From Warburgia ugandensis (Eukaryota; Streptophyta; Magnoliopsida; Canellales; Canellaceae), in NCBI GenBank assembly GCA_035236585.1, contig CP141127.1:48064001-48128000 (forward strand): a DNA stretch of 64,000 bases, in the 5' to 3' direction. Positions within the stretch are counted from its first letter, which is position 1; each line of letters begins with the position of its first letter. Below are positions 34,201-46,886 of the stretch, in pieces. The notes beneath the pieces are model-generated. The model was not told the origin of the DNA, searched no databases, and was given only the letters and a program-made list of their open reading frames with translations. The translations under genes and the position numbers were made by a program.

Positions 34201-35750
34201 CTAACTTTAATGATTTAAGAAGAAAATAGATGAAATAAGATTTCCATAACTTCTTTTCAATCTCAATTTGGAGTTCAGACAACTCTCTTTAATTGAGCTT
34301 TAAAGTTCATAGTCCTTCCTAGGGTCCAATTTGATTTGGGCCCATTGGAACGGACGGCCTATATTTGTTTGGGTAGAACGGACTGGGTAGAACTTTTTAG
34401 TCGGCGGTAGTCAGGCGGACAGTTTGCTCGCAATTTGGTCTCATGCTTGCTATCACTGGGACTTCCACATGATGCGTCCTCCCAGGGCCGTCACTGTTGC
34501 ATGGTCATCCCACTAGGATGACGTTGCACGCACACTGCACGTGCAGAAATTTCATCAAATGCACGTGCTGCATTGCTTTTCTGGATCCGATCGGGAGATC
34601 GGATAGTCCGTTTGGACTGTCCAATAAATCCCACTATAATTGCGAGACTTAAATGCTATGAAATTTCTTAAAATTTCTAACCTAGGAGTTTTCAACCATT
34701 CTGGATCGATTGGATGGATTAGATTTTCCATCTGAGTCCTCCATCATCTAGAATTAAAGGATATGATCCTTACTTTATTTTTACAATTTTTAACCCAAAC
34801 CTAATTATAGAAAAATAAATTTTTTATAAAACAACAATAAGTAAGTTTAGGAAGTACCTACTTGATTGGAGAAACAACTTAGATTTGATGCCCAATTTGA
34901 GAAAAATACCCATTGATGATAATATAGCCCGATAATTCCTTGTTCTGTGATTTTCTGTTGATTTCACCATTTGATCTAGAACAGAGTGCCTAATTGAATT
35001 TAGGTCTCTTGTTCCAATTTATAGAGAGGAGAGAGAAAGTGAAAGAAAAGGGATTTTTGGGAGTTTTGGAATTTTGGAAAGGGATCTATGTATGTTTTTG
35101 CAGGGGAAGCAAGATAATTTCATGGGAAATTTTATGAACATTTTTGGAGGAATTTTGGGGGTGTATTTATAGGCATTTTAGGTGTTTTTCATGATTATGT
35201 GTAATTATTATGTTCCAATTCTTTTAGATATTTAATTAACATTGGATCCTCCACTACCACCTCCTTCTCTACTAGCATCTGGTAGTGGTTTGACCACTTA
35301 TTACATGTTTTCTGGCCATTGGATTCATTTGTGGGCCCCTTGTGGGTTCCACATGCATGTGAAAGGACCATTTTGCCTTTTTGGAGAAAAATTCATTTTA
35401 TTCTCCCGAACTCGGAATTGAGAGTACTTAGCGGCATTGGATTTGTATTTCCAATTACATCATGAATATTGAGGTATGAGTTCTTGGATATGGGTAAAAT
35501 TATCATTTTACCCTTTTATTCAGAAAAATATGGAAAAATAAGGATTTTTCATTCGAATTCAAAATTTGTCATGCTTATAGTAATTCTGAAGGGTTCGTTG
35601 AGTATGTTTTCAATTATACATGTCTTATACTTTAATTGTACTTCTATGAGTAGTGCATTTTTAATAATCCTAATATTCCGGCCAATAATTTCTAAAAATT
35701 CAAACTAAATTGATTTTGTCAATCAATTTACAAAAATTGGGGTTGTTACA
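31223..35750 (-). mobile_element. 5' LTR of the minus-strand Tekay element, part 2
   Basis: It continues the LTR interrupted at 17,295 and ends, as reverse complement, in GGGGTTGTTACA, the inverse of the LTR start TGTAACAACCCC. With part 1 the LTR is about 4.89 kb. It carries a TATA box inverted at 35,161-35,173, a CpG-rich patch at 34,320-34,600, and the inverted Tat/Athila-related block at about 32,935-33,322. It retains the 430 bp lost from the 3' LTR of the nested element. No ORF here is credible. Confidence 0.95.
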
Positions 35751-35755
35751 CTTTC

Positions 35756-38229
35756 AACTTTCACAAGAGAATTATAGCCAAACCTAGAACAAATAAAGGG
35801 AGGAAGATCAAACTTACCAAAGCTCTCATAGATCAAACATCCAATCCTTTGGAGAAGAGGTAAGTGATCTCAACCATTTCCCATCCCTCCTTTTAATTAT
35901 TCCTTTTTCATCTTCTCTCTTATTCTCTTTCTCTTTCCATGTAGATCTCACATGCACCACTTTCTCCTTGCATGCTCAACCATTACATCACAAGCATCTT
36001 CCCCCTTAGTTCCATCCATCATCAACCCTAGCATTTGAATGCATAGCATCCTACACACTTGCATTACAAGCATTGATCTCATCCATTCCATCTACTTCCA
36101 ACGTCTTACACCTTCGCATCACATACCTCTTTCATTCACTTTACATTGCACGTAGCCACTGTAAGTAATTGCATGCATTCACCCCTTGTGCATCCCTAGG
36201 ATTGCATGCATAGTCCAACCCTAAATCTAATTGTCCCCTCCTTACTTTGACCTCACTCCTTTAGTTTTGCATGCATTAGCACATCTCATCCCTTCCCCCT
36301 TGTTTTTGGCTTGCATCCTCCATCCTTATTCTCTTGCATGCTCCCTCATCTTACCTTATATGCACTTCACCTTCCTTTTCTTCTATTACATGCATAACTC
36401 ATTTCTCTTTTCACCATTTTCTTTTCTGTGGGATTTGGAAACAACAAGGATAAGGAAAGAAGCCATGTGCCCTTCTATGGCAGCAAGGATTCATTCCAAA
36501 TCCTAAAGAATGGTTGAAGACACCAAATCCTTCCATAAATCTATCGAAATTCCTAACTAAGGGCTTTATGTTGAAGAGTAGGACTACTTCCATGGTAGAG
36601 TGTCTATCTCCTTCATCGTCTCCCAAGGCTAGAATAGGTGAGTCCTAAGCCAAGGGCCACATTCTCCCTTGTCTTTCTCTTTTCTTCTAGTTCCTTCCTA
36701 AGGTAAGAAGCCTCCTCTATGGCTAACCCTTCCTTAAGATGAATCACCTCTAATACCCTCTCTTTATACTTTCTTTTCTAAGAGTGTCTAACTATGGGGA
36801 TGCAAAAAATTTTTTATATACTTCTATCCATCTTCCTCTTTTTTCTTATAAGGGTGGCTATCTTTTTCAAAAAGGTGTTAAGCATCTCTTTCTTAGCTTC
36901 TGTAGCACTTCATTCGTAAGGATCATTGGAAATGAAGTTGAACTTTTGTGTTGTGGCATGTTGGGTTAAGAAGATGAGAAAAGCTTGGTGGTAACTTAGT
37001 GTAACATGGGTTGAAGAGAACTGCACAAGCTCTTGATGAGTGACACAAGAGAGCCCCATAGTGAAGTTCAAGCTCAAGAAAGAAGAGGATGTGAAAAGAG
37101 CCTAGTTGGGTGACACAACTAAGGACTCCTATAGTAGACACTTTAGAAAGAAAGTTTTTTTTTATTTTTTTTTATTTGTTTTGTTATTTTCTTTTCTTTG
37201 CTTTCTTGTATTAATTCCATTGTATTCAAGCTAGTAATGAAAGTTTATTTTTCTTTTTAGTTGCTTCATTTCCTTCGTTTCTTTACTTTTCTAGATTATT
37301 TTATTTTGGGGTTTTCTACTAAAATGCCATTGCATTTGGGCATTAAAAAAAAAAAAAATCCAATGTTTTCTTAGTTTTGGAAATTCACCACTAAGTTTAT
37401 GTGAGATCTACCAAATGGCCATTCTGTTAGTTTTCCATCATCCTTCCTTGTTAGTTTTTTCAAAATTTCATTATTATCCTTCTCTATTTTGAATTCAAGT
37501 TTTATACTTTAGAACCATAACTCATGGTAAAGTTACCAACTTTGGCCACTATGGTCAATGACTTCTCAATAGAAAGATTCAGTGAAACTTGGTATCTAAT
37601 GCAATTGAATAATAAGGTATCTTATGGTATAGTTAGATTTCAACAAAAGCAAACCAATAATGAGATATTTGATCACAAACTTATGATGAGTAGCAGATTT
37701 TAAGCTCTCTATTCGATGCCTTTTTGAATGAATATTGCAATTCTAAGACCTGGGTCTTCTTCTTCTAAATTTCTTATATCTAGCACAAACAATTTTAAGG
37801 ATTTTCATTGATTAATGAAGCAGCAAGTCACACAAAGTCTTCTTGTTCACAGTCTTCTATATGCTAGAAGGGTAATCTTGGAAATTTGAAAAAACTAAGT
37901 GGAAAGAAGGCTAGAAAACTAATAGAATGACAATTTTTCAAAGCTCATGAAAACCTAGTGGAATATTTGCAAAATTCAAAAAATTTGGGACTTTTTTTGC
38001 AAAAATGCCAAAATGTAATGGCATTTTTATAAAAAGCCTTTATTTTATTTTGTTGCTATAGTTTAGTGCTTTATTTCTTTAATTTTCTTGAATGTTGGCT
38101 AGGTTAGAGTAAAGTACATAGGCATTAATTAACTCCATTTATTAAAGAGTCCTCCTGGGATCAACCTATATTTACCAACTCTATACTCCAATAGAACCAT
38201 GCACTTGCTGTAATTATTAAAGCACATCA
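35756..38229 (+). mobile_element. LTR of family A, right part
   Basis: It resumes from 15,053 after the CTTTC duplication and corresponds to 41,500-43,543 of the LTR at 40,754 (AGGGAGGAAGATCA, TAAGGAAAGGAA...TATGGCA, and the terminal CCTGGGATCAACCT...GCACTTGCTGTAATTATTAA). It ends CACATCA at 38,229. No Asp-type PBS follows; LINE sequence resumes instead. A Mutator-like MITE is inserted at 37,308. Confidence 0.7.
37308..38039. mobile_element. Mutator-like MITE
   Basis: About 90-bp imperfect terminal inverted repeats: the left end GGGGTTTTCTACTAAAATGC mirrors the right end AGGCTTTTTATAAAAATGCC when inverted, and the match continues through CCACTAAG / CCACTAGG. A 9-bp repeat TTTTATTTT flanks it (37,299-37,307 and 38,040-38,048), the size expected for MULEs although the sequence is low in complexity. 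It has no transposase. The related LTR at 40,754-43,543 lacks this insert, which supports a real insertion. Confidence 0.75.
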
Positions 38230-38332
38230 ACTACTAGTGTAAAGATTGATGATTTCCCTATCATTATAGGATTAAATAGCATGGAGCCCATACCTTTTCA
38301 TGCTAGTTAAGGATGAGTTAACAAAATAGTTG
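38230..38332 (+). pseudogene. RTE-type LINE, part 3: reverse transcriptase continuation
   Basis: ACTACTAGTGTAAAG onward reads TTSVKIDDFPIIIGL, the block that follows KDMYE in RTE reverse transcriptase, then decayed residues where the family has the SALSPYLF segment, with stops. It joins to the frame left at 13,540, which shows that the 24.7 kb between are later insertions. It is cut again at 38,332 by a minus-strand LTR. Its downstream part (YADD block onward) was not found in the window. Confidence 0.8.
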
Positions 38333-39808
38333 TGATATGTTTTAAATAATTTTGCAAGCACATGTAACCATTATAGCATATATAAAGCAAATATAGGTCA
38401 ATCCTATGAGGACTCTACTTTTATGTTTTTATGAAAATTTAAAATCTATTTTAATCTACTTTAACTTAGCCAACCAATTAATTAATTATAAAAATTACTT
38501 AAAATAACAAAGTCACCCAAAAATAAAGCCTAGGGTGTCAGAATCCATTATGATGAAATCAAGTAATTCTATACTCAAGCACTTGAGACTTTTTACTACT
38601 TATAGAATGTTTCTTTTGAAAGTATTGATTTTATTATTTTAAGGGCTTCACTTAATTTAATGTAGTCTATCTTTTTTGGGCACAAACTATCAAAGATTTT
38701 TCATATATCAAATTGACCTAATCTTATGTATCTTATATTTTCATTATAGGAAAATACAATATATTCCCCAAGTAAATATCATTAGATATATAAATTAGTT
38801 GCTTAAATCTTGAAAATAATATTAAGCACTTTTTAAATCACAATCTACTTAATTACACAATTATTTCATTCATTGCAATTTCATCTAAACTCTAGGAAAA
38901 AGAATTTTGACACTCATGATTTTTAAACAAAACCACAAAATTTTATTTAGCAAGTATTCTAAGAAAAAATAATGAAAAACCATTAAAATACAAGAAGCAT
39001 TAACTACGAAAAGATATCCAAATACACGAAAAGGAAATAAAGCATCTAATTAACAATTTTTATTCATTGAAAATGGAAGAAGTACATAAAAAAAATTAAA
39101 GAAATAAAAGTCCTATGGGTCCTATAGGAAAGGAATGATATCACGAAAGTTCTCCTCATTGTGCCACTCAATAGAATCCTTAGTTGAAGTTGCTCCAACC
39201 CGTGCTACTGCCTTGCTTTCAACAACTAAATGATGACTTGTGTATTGCTATGTCACTCAACAACACACTAAATCACCACCGTACAACCACTAACCATAGG
39301 AGATACCCACAACTCACCAATAATCATCCAAGGATAAGGAGAAGGAAAAAGTAAAATGTAAAGATGATGGGCTATTGAAGTGAAAGATGAGAGATAAGAT
39401 AAGGGAATGACAATGCATGAAATACAAGGGTAAAAGAGAGATGAAGATAAGAAAAAAAAAAATGGAAGAATGGAGCAAGGATCGGAGTGAGGGGTGAGGT
39501 GTATGTTGGATGGTAAGGATGGGATGCCCGAAACGGATCCTATCAAATATTTCACATTTTCGATGATCATCTCTATTGCAGGTATTCAGGGAATCCTCCT
39601 TAATAGATGAAAGATTTCTATTATGTCAATGCCAATTGAATCAATGTTATTAGCTATGAATTCAAACTTTTTGGTATTTTTCGTTTCTTTGGACCGATAA
39701 CTTGCACCCCCTAGACCCATAAGCACGCATCAGGGTTCTAAAAGGAACCCAATATTTCTATCCTAATGACACAAGACCAACGATCCACCTCGCAGCAAGG
39801 CATGCCCG

Positions 39809-39839
39809 GGGTGAGATTGGTGATAAATCAATCTCACCC
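39809..39839 (-). promoter_or_regulatory. Perfect 11-bp hairpin in LTR C
   Basis: GGGTGAGATTG and CAATCTCACCC around a 9-nt loop, about 110 bp downstream (minus strand) of the TATA box at 39,948-39,960, so probably in the transcribed leader. Function unknown. Confidence 0.5.
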
Positions 39840-40035
39840 AAAGATGTCATAAACTGCTTGGAAAACTCGAATGCCACCATCTTATAAATTTAAAGGAGAG
39901 ATTCTTGCTTTGATGAGTGAAGCAAGAATAGAGGGAACATGATGCATGAATTTATAGAGAAAATATGGGAGAGGGTGAGGCATAATGGAGAGATAGTAAG
40001 GAGGGGGTGGAGATGGTGGGAATTGAATGGTAAAT

Positions 40036-40116
40036 AAGAAAATGGATTGTGTGTTGATGAGTTTGATCCTCCTATAGAACTTCTCCTTCTCCTTAAGAAA
40101 ATGGATTGTGTGTTGA
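40036..40116. repeat. 22-bp direct repeat in LTR C
   Basis: AAGAAAATGGATTGTGTGTT(GA) occurs at 40,036-40,057 and 40,095-40,116, 59 bp apart, upstream of the TATA box on the minus strand. It could be a duplicated promoter element; that is inference only. Confidence 0.6.
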
Positions 40117-40753
40117 ATGCCCACATCTTATGTGTTTCACATGGAAAGCCTTGGAGGTTGAAGTTTCCTTTAGGAAACTCCCCGCTATCTATTCTTCATG
40201 AAGATCACATCCAAGCCCTACTTTTCTCCCTTCCTTATCTTTCTTTCCTTCAATGTTTCACATTAAAATACTTACTTGCATAGGCAACCATTGCAGGTTT
40301 CTCTTTCTACATGAAATCATCATGTTGGAACCCTAAGTCTTCCTCTTATCATAGCCCTTGGATCATCTTACGAATGGCTTAGATGTTTGGGAAGTGGGAT
40401 AGAAGTCTTCATCCAGGAAACTTTCCTACTTCCATTTCTTCCAAAAGATCATGCCTCACTTGCTTTCCTCTGTATACACTTTATTCTTTCCTATCATCTT
40501 AGCACTCTTTCTTATACTATTCATTGTATTCCAAGTTGCGTGGAGTCTTCCACGTGGATGCCATGATGAGGTAGAAGTTTCCTTGAGGAAACTCCTTCCT
40601 TTCCACTTTCATTTTCAACCTTTGTATCACGCTTACGAATATAATTATAAATATTACAAACATACCTCTATATTTTGTAGCTTTTAGCCCTAGAAATTAC
40701 TTAATCATGAATAACTAGGGTTGATTCTCTATTTTGCAAGTGTAGGGTACAAA

Positions 40754-43543
40754 TGAAAAAATGCAAAAAAATGATAATTTTACCCTTGAAAGAGAAAATT
40801 TAGAAACTAAACTATATCATGAGCCCACCTACAAAAAATGAAGTCCTAGAGGTTTAAAATGATCATTGGGTGTCACTCTCAAAGTTAGAGAAGTCAAAAA
40901 CCATGTGCTCAACTCTTACTCAAATGAAGCTGAAAAGGTGGTGAACTCCACATGTAATCATTCCACCACCTTAGAAAGCTTCTAGGAGAAGTTCAAATCA
41001 TATACATTAAGATCATGTGCAATGAAAGCTTCTTAGAAATAAAAGAAGATCTAGACCCACATGAAAACTTTTTGCTTACTTTCTCTCTCCTACTCAATCA
41101 AATGAAGAAGATCACCCAATGATTAGATGCTGTATCCATGCAAAGGTGGTGAAGTTTACCTAGTCCCACGTGAAATACATGAAGAAATCTCTAAGGAATC
41201 AAGGTTATTCATTCTAGGGTACTTCAATCTAATGGTGGAGAGAAAATGAAGCTTAAGGAAGATCTAAGGGCTAGGAATGAAGTAAATGGAAAGCTATAAA
41301 CCCTATCAACCTTTTTCATATTGAAAAGTCAACCCAAAACCCTAACGAAAGGAAGATCTCAACCACCCATCCTCATCCAATGGTCCACATAGTTATTAGG
41401 GTTTCTAAAACAACACATGCACACCCACTTGGATTGCAACCCTTTATGCCTCATGATTCCCACTCTAAAACTCTACAAATAAGGGTGTTATGAATGGGAT
41501 TTTCATATTTCAATTTTCCCTAGAGTTCAAAGCCACACTTAGGAGAAACAGAGGGAGGAAGATCACCCTCACCTAAGTTTCCTTCAATTTCACATGTTCA
41601 AATAATTTCTTGCTTGTTTTTTCTCTCTCTTCCATGCATCATATAGGATTAAACACATGCATCATCTTTGCATTGTTCTTATTTCCATGCATCATAGTTT
41701 TCTTTAATTTTAGAATGTTTTGCACACACTTAGCCTCCATGCATAGTTCTTAGTTGTTTTGCATATTTCGATTCCATACATGTCAGAATCATCTATGTTC
41801 ATTCATCTATTTTGTCCATCTCACATTCCAACTTAGGATCATCTTAGATCTAGCACACAGCCCACTCCATTAGTTGACACACATTCCACCACCTTTGTAT
41901 GCATACATATCACCATCCAGATAGTAAACGGATGGCACTCATCTAGTAGGTTTGCATGCATGATGGCTTTGCATGCTTAGTTCTCTCATACATCACAGAT
42001 CATAGTTATAGCCTAGCATCCATTCATCACTTGTTTGGCATGTTTAGCATAACAACCATTCATCACTTAATTTTGCATGTTTAGAGTACATGCATAGCTC
42101 TTAGATTCATTCTTTTCAATTCTTTTTAACCTCTCCATATATCTTAGGATCCCTTTAGGACTACTTTAGAAACTAAATGCATGATAAGTTCTTAAATTTT
42201 AGAACTTTCTAAATATATGCATGGTAGTTTCTATTTTTAGATAGTTTCTATTTTTACAATCACATGCATAGATCTTTGTTAGATGCATTCACCTTCTTCT
42301 TAGGATCATATTAGGAGTTAATTGCATTCTAGTTTTACTAAGTTTTGCACTCACCAATCCACTTTGGGTTGTATGCATGATAGCATTTTAGAACACTGCA
42401 TGCACCTATCACTTTTTATCTCAAAAGCATCAAATGCAATACACTCTAATTTTGCACACATTTTCCATGCTTAATTAGTTCATACATGCATCATTCTTCT
42501 TTTAGTTCTTCTCTTTCTACTTCTTATAAAAAAAAATTTGGGGATTTAGAATAAGGAAAAGGAAAGGAATCTAATGTCTCTCTATGGCAATAAGGAAAGT
42601 TTCTAAATCCTTAAATAAATTTGAGGAAACATCTAAATTCATCCATAGAGCCACCTAGAATTTTAGTTAAGGGCTTCATGTTGAAGGGTAGGATTACTAC
42701 ATGTGCCTATTCCTTACTTAAAGATGAGTAGCCTCTAATCTCCTCTTCATCAAACTACTTGAAGCCACATGCTTTACAGAGTTTCAAGCTTAAGGAAAGA
42801 GCCATATCTTTTTCTACTTCCATTTATATAATCTTCTTTCTTTCCTAGGGTGGTCATTGTTTATGAAAGGTATTAGGTCCTCTTTCCTTGGCTTCCCTAA
42901 TACTTAATTCCTAAGACTTAGTGGATGGTGATTTTTTAGTTTATGGCATGTTGGGGGAAAGATGAGCAATGCTTTGTGGTAATTTTAATGTATTTTGGGT
43001 TGAAGAGAATCATACAAGTTCCTGTTGAGTGACACAACATGAGGGCCCTATAGTGGAATTCAAGATTGAATTTGAAGGACTTTACTAGATTTCTTTTATT
43101 GCTTATGTAATAAATCTTTCTATTCTTTACATTAATGAAATAGTTCTTTTCCTTTCTTAGTTAATTTATTCCCTTATTTTAATTCTTAGTTAGTTGTTGT
43201 TTTACATAGTTTTAGTTTACTTAATTTCTTTCTTTCTTAATTAGGGTTTACTTTCTTGTTTCTTAGTTTAGTAGTTTATCTTAATGGTTTCTTCTTAGTT
43301 AGTTAGTTCCTTCTTTCTTTCCTTCATTTACTTGCTTTATGTATGTAATTCCCCTTTACTTTCCTTGTCTTTAGTTTTAGATAGAAATTTTCTCTTCTCT
43401 TGAATACTTGAATAGGTTAAAGTAAGATAATCTAAATTTTACTTAACTTCATTTATCTAAGAATCCTCATGGGATCGACTTGTATTTCTCAATTCTATAC
43501 TCCAATAAAGCCACGCACTTGCCGTAATTATTAAGACACATCA
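40754..43543 (+). mobile_element. 5' LTR (family D, Tat/Athila type)
   Basis: About 2.79 kb, ending AAGACACATCA at 43,543 before an Asp-type PBS. The start is placed at TGAAAAAATGC (40,754) by alignment with family A (TGAGAAAAAAGTG at 13,541); TG at 40,741 is an alternative. Internal blocks match family A throughout, and a decayed TATA region (CTCTACAAATAAG) lies at about 41,470. No credible ORF. Confidence 0.75.
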
Positions 43544-43549
43544 AGTTTT

Positions 43550-43567
43550 TGGCACTATTACTAGGGA
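43550..43567 (+). other. Primer binding site, Asp-tRNA type (element D)
   Basis: TGGCACTATTACTAGGGA, six bases after the LTR end, is a decayed version of TGGCGCCGTTGCCGGGGA. Confidence 0.75.
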
Positions 43568-44939
43568 CTCATAACAAAGTTTAATTAAAATATAAGTTTC
43601 CTTTACTTTACCACTAGTCGTAGTCTTAGGTTTGCATATAGAATAGTTGCTCTCTTTTTTTGCATTCTTTTATTATTCCTAAAATAATTTGATACTTTCC
43701 TTCTTATATGTGTAGGAAATTGGAGAAGAATACAGATGTGGAGGAAGACCTTAGGATAGTTTCTAATGTTTTATATTTGGAAAGATTATAGTGAGGATGT
43801 GCTTGTAAATTTTTAAACACCTTAATTCATTTAAATTTAAAATAGGGTTGTAATAATACAAGTGAAGGGTGGGCCATCCTAACCTGTAAGAGGAGGTTGC
43901 ATGTAAATAGTGACCCACACTTGTATGAGAAGATTGAATCTAGGACCCCATTGTGAGCTATCCTAACTTCTTTTTATTTCCTAAATTAGTTACATTGTTA
44001 ACATAGTTGCATTTGAATGGTAGTGTAGAGCATACAGAAAGCATTCTAGGTTTTGCATTAGACTTGCTACTTTCCTTACATCTTTGACACGTTTATTTCT
44101 CTAAGGTGCTATATATATGTTGATCAAATTGTGTGGGATTTATTTAAAATGTAATAAGAGCACTTGCACCTTATAAGATTAAGGGTGAATTTCATCACCA
44201 TACCTTAGTCTACTTAGATTAAATAGCACCTGATGCACCCTAGCCTTCTAGTTTTTTAATTTAAAAAAAATCAATGAGAAGACCTTAGTAGCTTTTTGAA
44301 CTCATAGGACCCTTTTGGAAGGGGGCAGCCTATTGCCACTCTAGTGGCCCCTATCTAATCGATTATGTTGGTATTTAAATGACTAGCTCTACCATAATAT
44401 TCTATGACTCAGATCACCTACAAATGATTGAGGAGGGTGTGATGTGGTTGATTTAGATTAGGAGCTAATTGGTAAGCCATAGGATTAATCTAAAAGGGGG
44501 CAGGAGATTTCTAAGATTAGAAATAATCTAAAAGCCTCCCCTTTAAAGAAATTTAAGATTAAAAAGCCTTTTAGATTATTTATTAAGGATAGGAATATTT
44601 GGTGTCCTTGATTGTTTGTTTGTTTGAGCATTTAAGTTGTATTATCTATTTTAGGTCTCCCCTAGACTAGGTGGAAAAAAAAAACTTTCATTGTATACAA
44701 TGATTGTTTTATTGTATACAAACTTAAAGCATGTATACCATTCATTAGTGTATGCACAATCATTGATCACTCAATCCTAATCTAGTATGTTTCAATTCAA
44801 AGATCGAATGAACCTTTAGGTAAGGCCAAAAGAGATCAAAAGATCCTTTTCACATAAATGGCTAAAGGAATTGTAGAGGTAAAATTGTTGAAAGATTACT
44901 CTACGCCTATTCAATTCACTTACCATCTTAGATAGCCCT
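43568..44939 (+). mobile_element. Untranslated leader of element D
   Basis: It resembles the leaders of elements 1 and B2: GTTGTAATAATACA..., CCCACACTTG (43,914), GGGTGAATTTCATCACCATA (44,184) and GCCACTCTAGTGGC (44,334). A 16-bp perfect palindrome TCATTGTATACAATGA is at 44,688-44,703. No ORF. Confidence 0.65.
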
Positions 44940-46200
44940 ACCACCACTAATGTAGAATACTTTGAGTTGAAACTAAGAGATATGCAACACCTACCAAATT
45001 TCAATGGGTTAGACATGGACTATCCCTACCATCATGTCAAGGAATTCCTTGACATTTGTTCTACCTTTAAGTACCGCAATTTCTTAGATGACTTTATTAG
45101 ATTGAAGCTATTCCCATTTTCTCCGAAGTATAAAGCTAAGTCATGGCTCAACTCTCTAGAAGTAGGGTCCATCACAACATGGGAGTGAAATTATAAATTT
45201 CCAACAAAAGAAGGAGAGCATTTCTATGATCCCTGGGAATGCTGGAAGGACTTGCTTATAAAATGTCTCCACCATGGTTTCAAAAAGTGGTAGTAGGTTT
45301 AATATTTCTACAAAGGTTTGACATCATAGAGCCAATATATAATAGAAGCCACTAGTGGAGGAGCTTTCATGACTAAAAGTGATGCAGAAAATAGAAATTT
45401 CTTCAAAACACAAGTTGAGAAAATTCCCAATAATGGGATAACTCTACCAAAACAAAAAGAAATTCATAACCACAACGAAAGGTGATATATATGAGATAGG
45501 GCTCACTCCATCTATGTATTAAAAAATTGACATGTTGACCTAGAAAGTAAACAAGATAGATGATCTATCCGTCTTCATGATAAATAGATCTCCTATGTAA
45601 CCTACGTCTAAGCTTTGCTCAATCTATTATAGTCCTAAGCACTCTACTACATGATATTCATCTAGCTCTAGTTTTCCAATTATTGCCAACATAGAAACAA
45701 TAAACCTTATTTTGAGACCTACAACCCTAAATGGGCTAAGCATCTGAACTTTTCTTGGTCAAAGAATAATTAACAAGGGGGTCCATTGGGGAATTCACCT
45801 CAACAACCTTTTCCTCAGAACAACATGCCTCCATAGCAATGGCAGCCACCTCCATGGTTTTCGCCACAACAAAGGAAACAATCTTTAGGGGAAACTCTGA
45901 ACATGTTCATACAAGAGTCATGGTAGTTTTAGAGTTAAACAAAATAGACTTTGCAAGCCAATTTACAATCTATTGTGAAGTTGGACTATTTGATGCGCTA
46001 GCTATCTGCTGCTCTCCATTGGACTATTAGATGGGCCAACTATCTACTACCCTCCAAGAATGGACATAGAAAAATTCCCTAGTCAGCCAGTTCCAAATCC
46101 TAAGGATTAGTACAAGATTAGTTCTACATTATCTGATCAAGCCAAAATCCATCAAAACCCTTAAGAGCAAAAGTCAAGTTGATAATTAGGAAGGCTAGAT
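44940..46200 (+). pseudogene. Tat/Athila-type gag, broken
   Basis: The 44,967-45,188 frame reads FNGLDMDYPYHHVKEFLDIC, STFKYRNFLDDFIRLKLFPF and KAKSWLNSLEVGSITTWE, the Tat/Athila capsid core. Then TGA, and in shifted frames YDPWECWKDLLIKCLHHGF, FYKGLTS and IIEATSGGAFM, which are further gag blocks in the correct order. Decayed C-terminal linker sequence goes on to about 46,200. No protease or RT follows before the solo LTR at 46,323, and the sequence beyond that LTR (54,414) is already the 3' spacer. Pol is therefore missing. Confidence 0.8.
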
Positions 46201-46886
46201 TAGGACAACTATAATAGAGGAGCCTATTTATTAGGACTGTATCATGGGGTAGATTTACTAGTAGTTTTTGTATTCTTCATTTTTAATTACGACATCAATA
46301 GATCAATGCACTATCCTAAGAGTGTAATAACCCTAATTTTTGTAAATTGATTGAGAAAATCAATTTAGTTTGAATTTTTTGAAATTCTAGGCTGAAATAT
46401 TAGGTTATTGGAAATTCTTTTTTTTTTTAGATTAAATCATGATTTAAAACTTATAAATTATGAATATACTCAGAAAATTGATCCAAATAACACTAAGTAC
46501 GTTCAATTTTGAGTTAAAATGAAAAATCTCCAATTTTCTCAATTTTTATGAATGAAAGGATAAAATGGTAATTTTAACCATAACCAAGATCTAAGACATT
46601 AATATTTAGAATGTACTCAGAAATATAATTCCAATGCCACTAAGTATGATCAATTCTGAGTCTTGGAGAATAAAACAAATTTTTTTCCATAAAAGGTCAA
46701 AACGGTCCTTTCACACCCGTGGGGCCCACAAATGGATCCAACGGCTAGAAAATATGTAAAGAGTAGTCAAACCACTACCAACTAATAGTGGAGAAGGAGG
46801 TGGTAGTGGAAGATCCAATGTTAATTTAATATCCAAAAGAATTAAAACATAATTATTACATGTTATTATGAAAAATTCAAAAACAT

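Larger units (their letters stand above)
15054..35750 (-). mobile_element. Minus-strand Tekay/Del-type LTR element, internally deleted, hosting a second element
   Basis: On the minus strand the order is: complete 5' LTR (35,750-31,223 plus 17,295-16,938), PBS (16,936-16,924), 848 bp of non-coding leader and a truncated 3' LTR (16,075-15,054). Flanks are CTTTT (15,049-15,053) and CTTTC (35,751-35,755), a 5-bp target duplication with one mismatch in LTR family A. gag-pol and most of the 3' LTR are missing. The plus-strand element 17,296-31,217 is inserted in its 5' LTR. It may be a LARD-like non-autonomous element or a deletion derivative. Confidence 0.8.
38333..40738 (-). mobile_element. Minus-strand LTR (family C), probable solo LTR
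   Basis: As reverse complement it ends ...GCAAAATTATTTAAAACATATCA at 38,333, the same terminal pattern as families A and D (GTAATTATTAAGACACATCA), and starts TGCAAAATAGAGAATCAACC at 40,738. Flanks are AGTTG (38,328-38,332) and AGTGT (40,739-40,743), at best a decayed duplication. A TATA box lies on the minus strand at 39,948-39,960 (CTCTATAAATTCA). No PBS, PPT or coding frame adjoins it. The right boundary is less certain than the left. Confidence 0.55.

Noticed and set aside
36231..36626. Short ORFs on both strands at 36,231-36,506 and 36,411-36,626
   Set aside because: They fall in LTR A, overlap each other and are not kept in the related LTR at 41,900-42,700.
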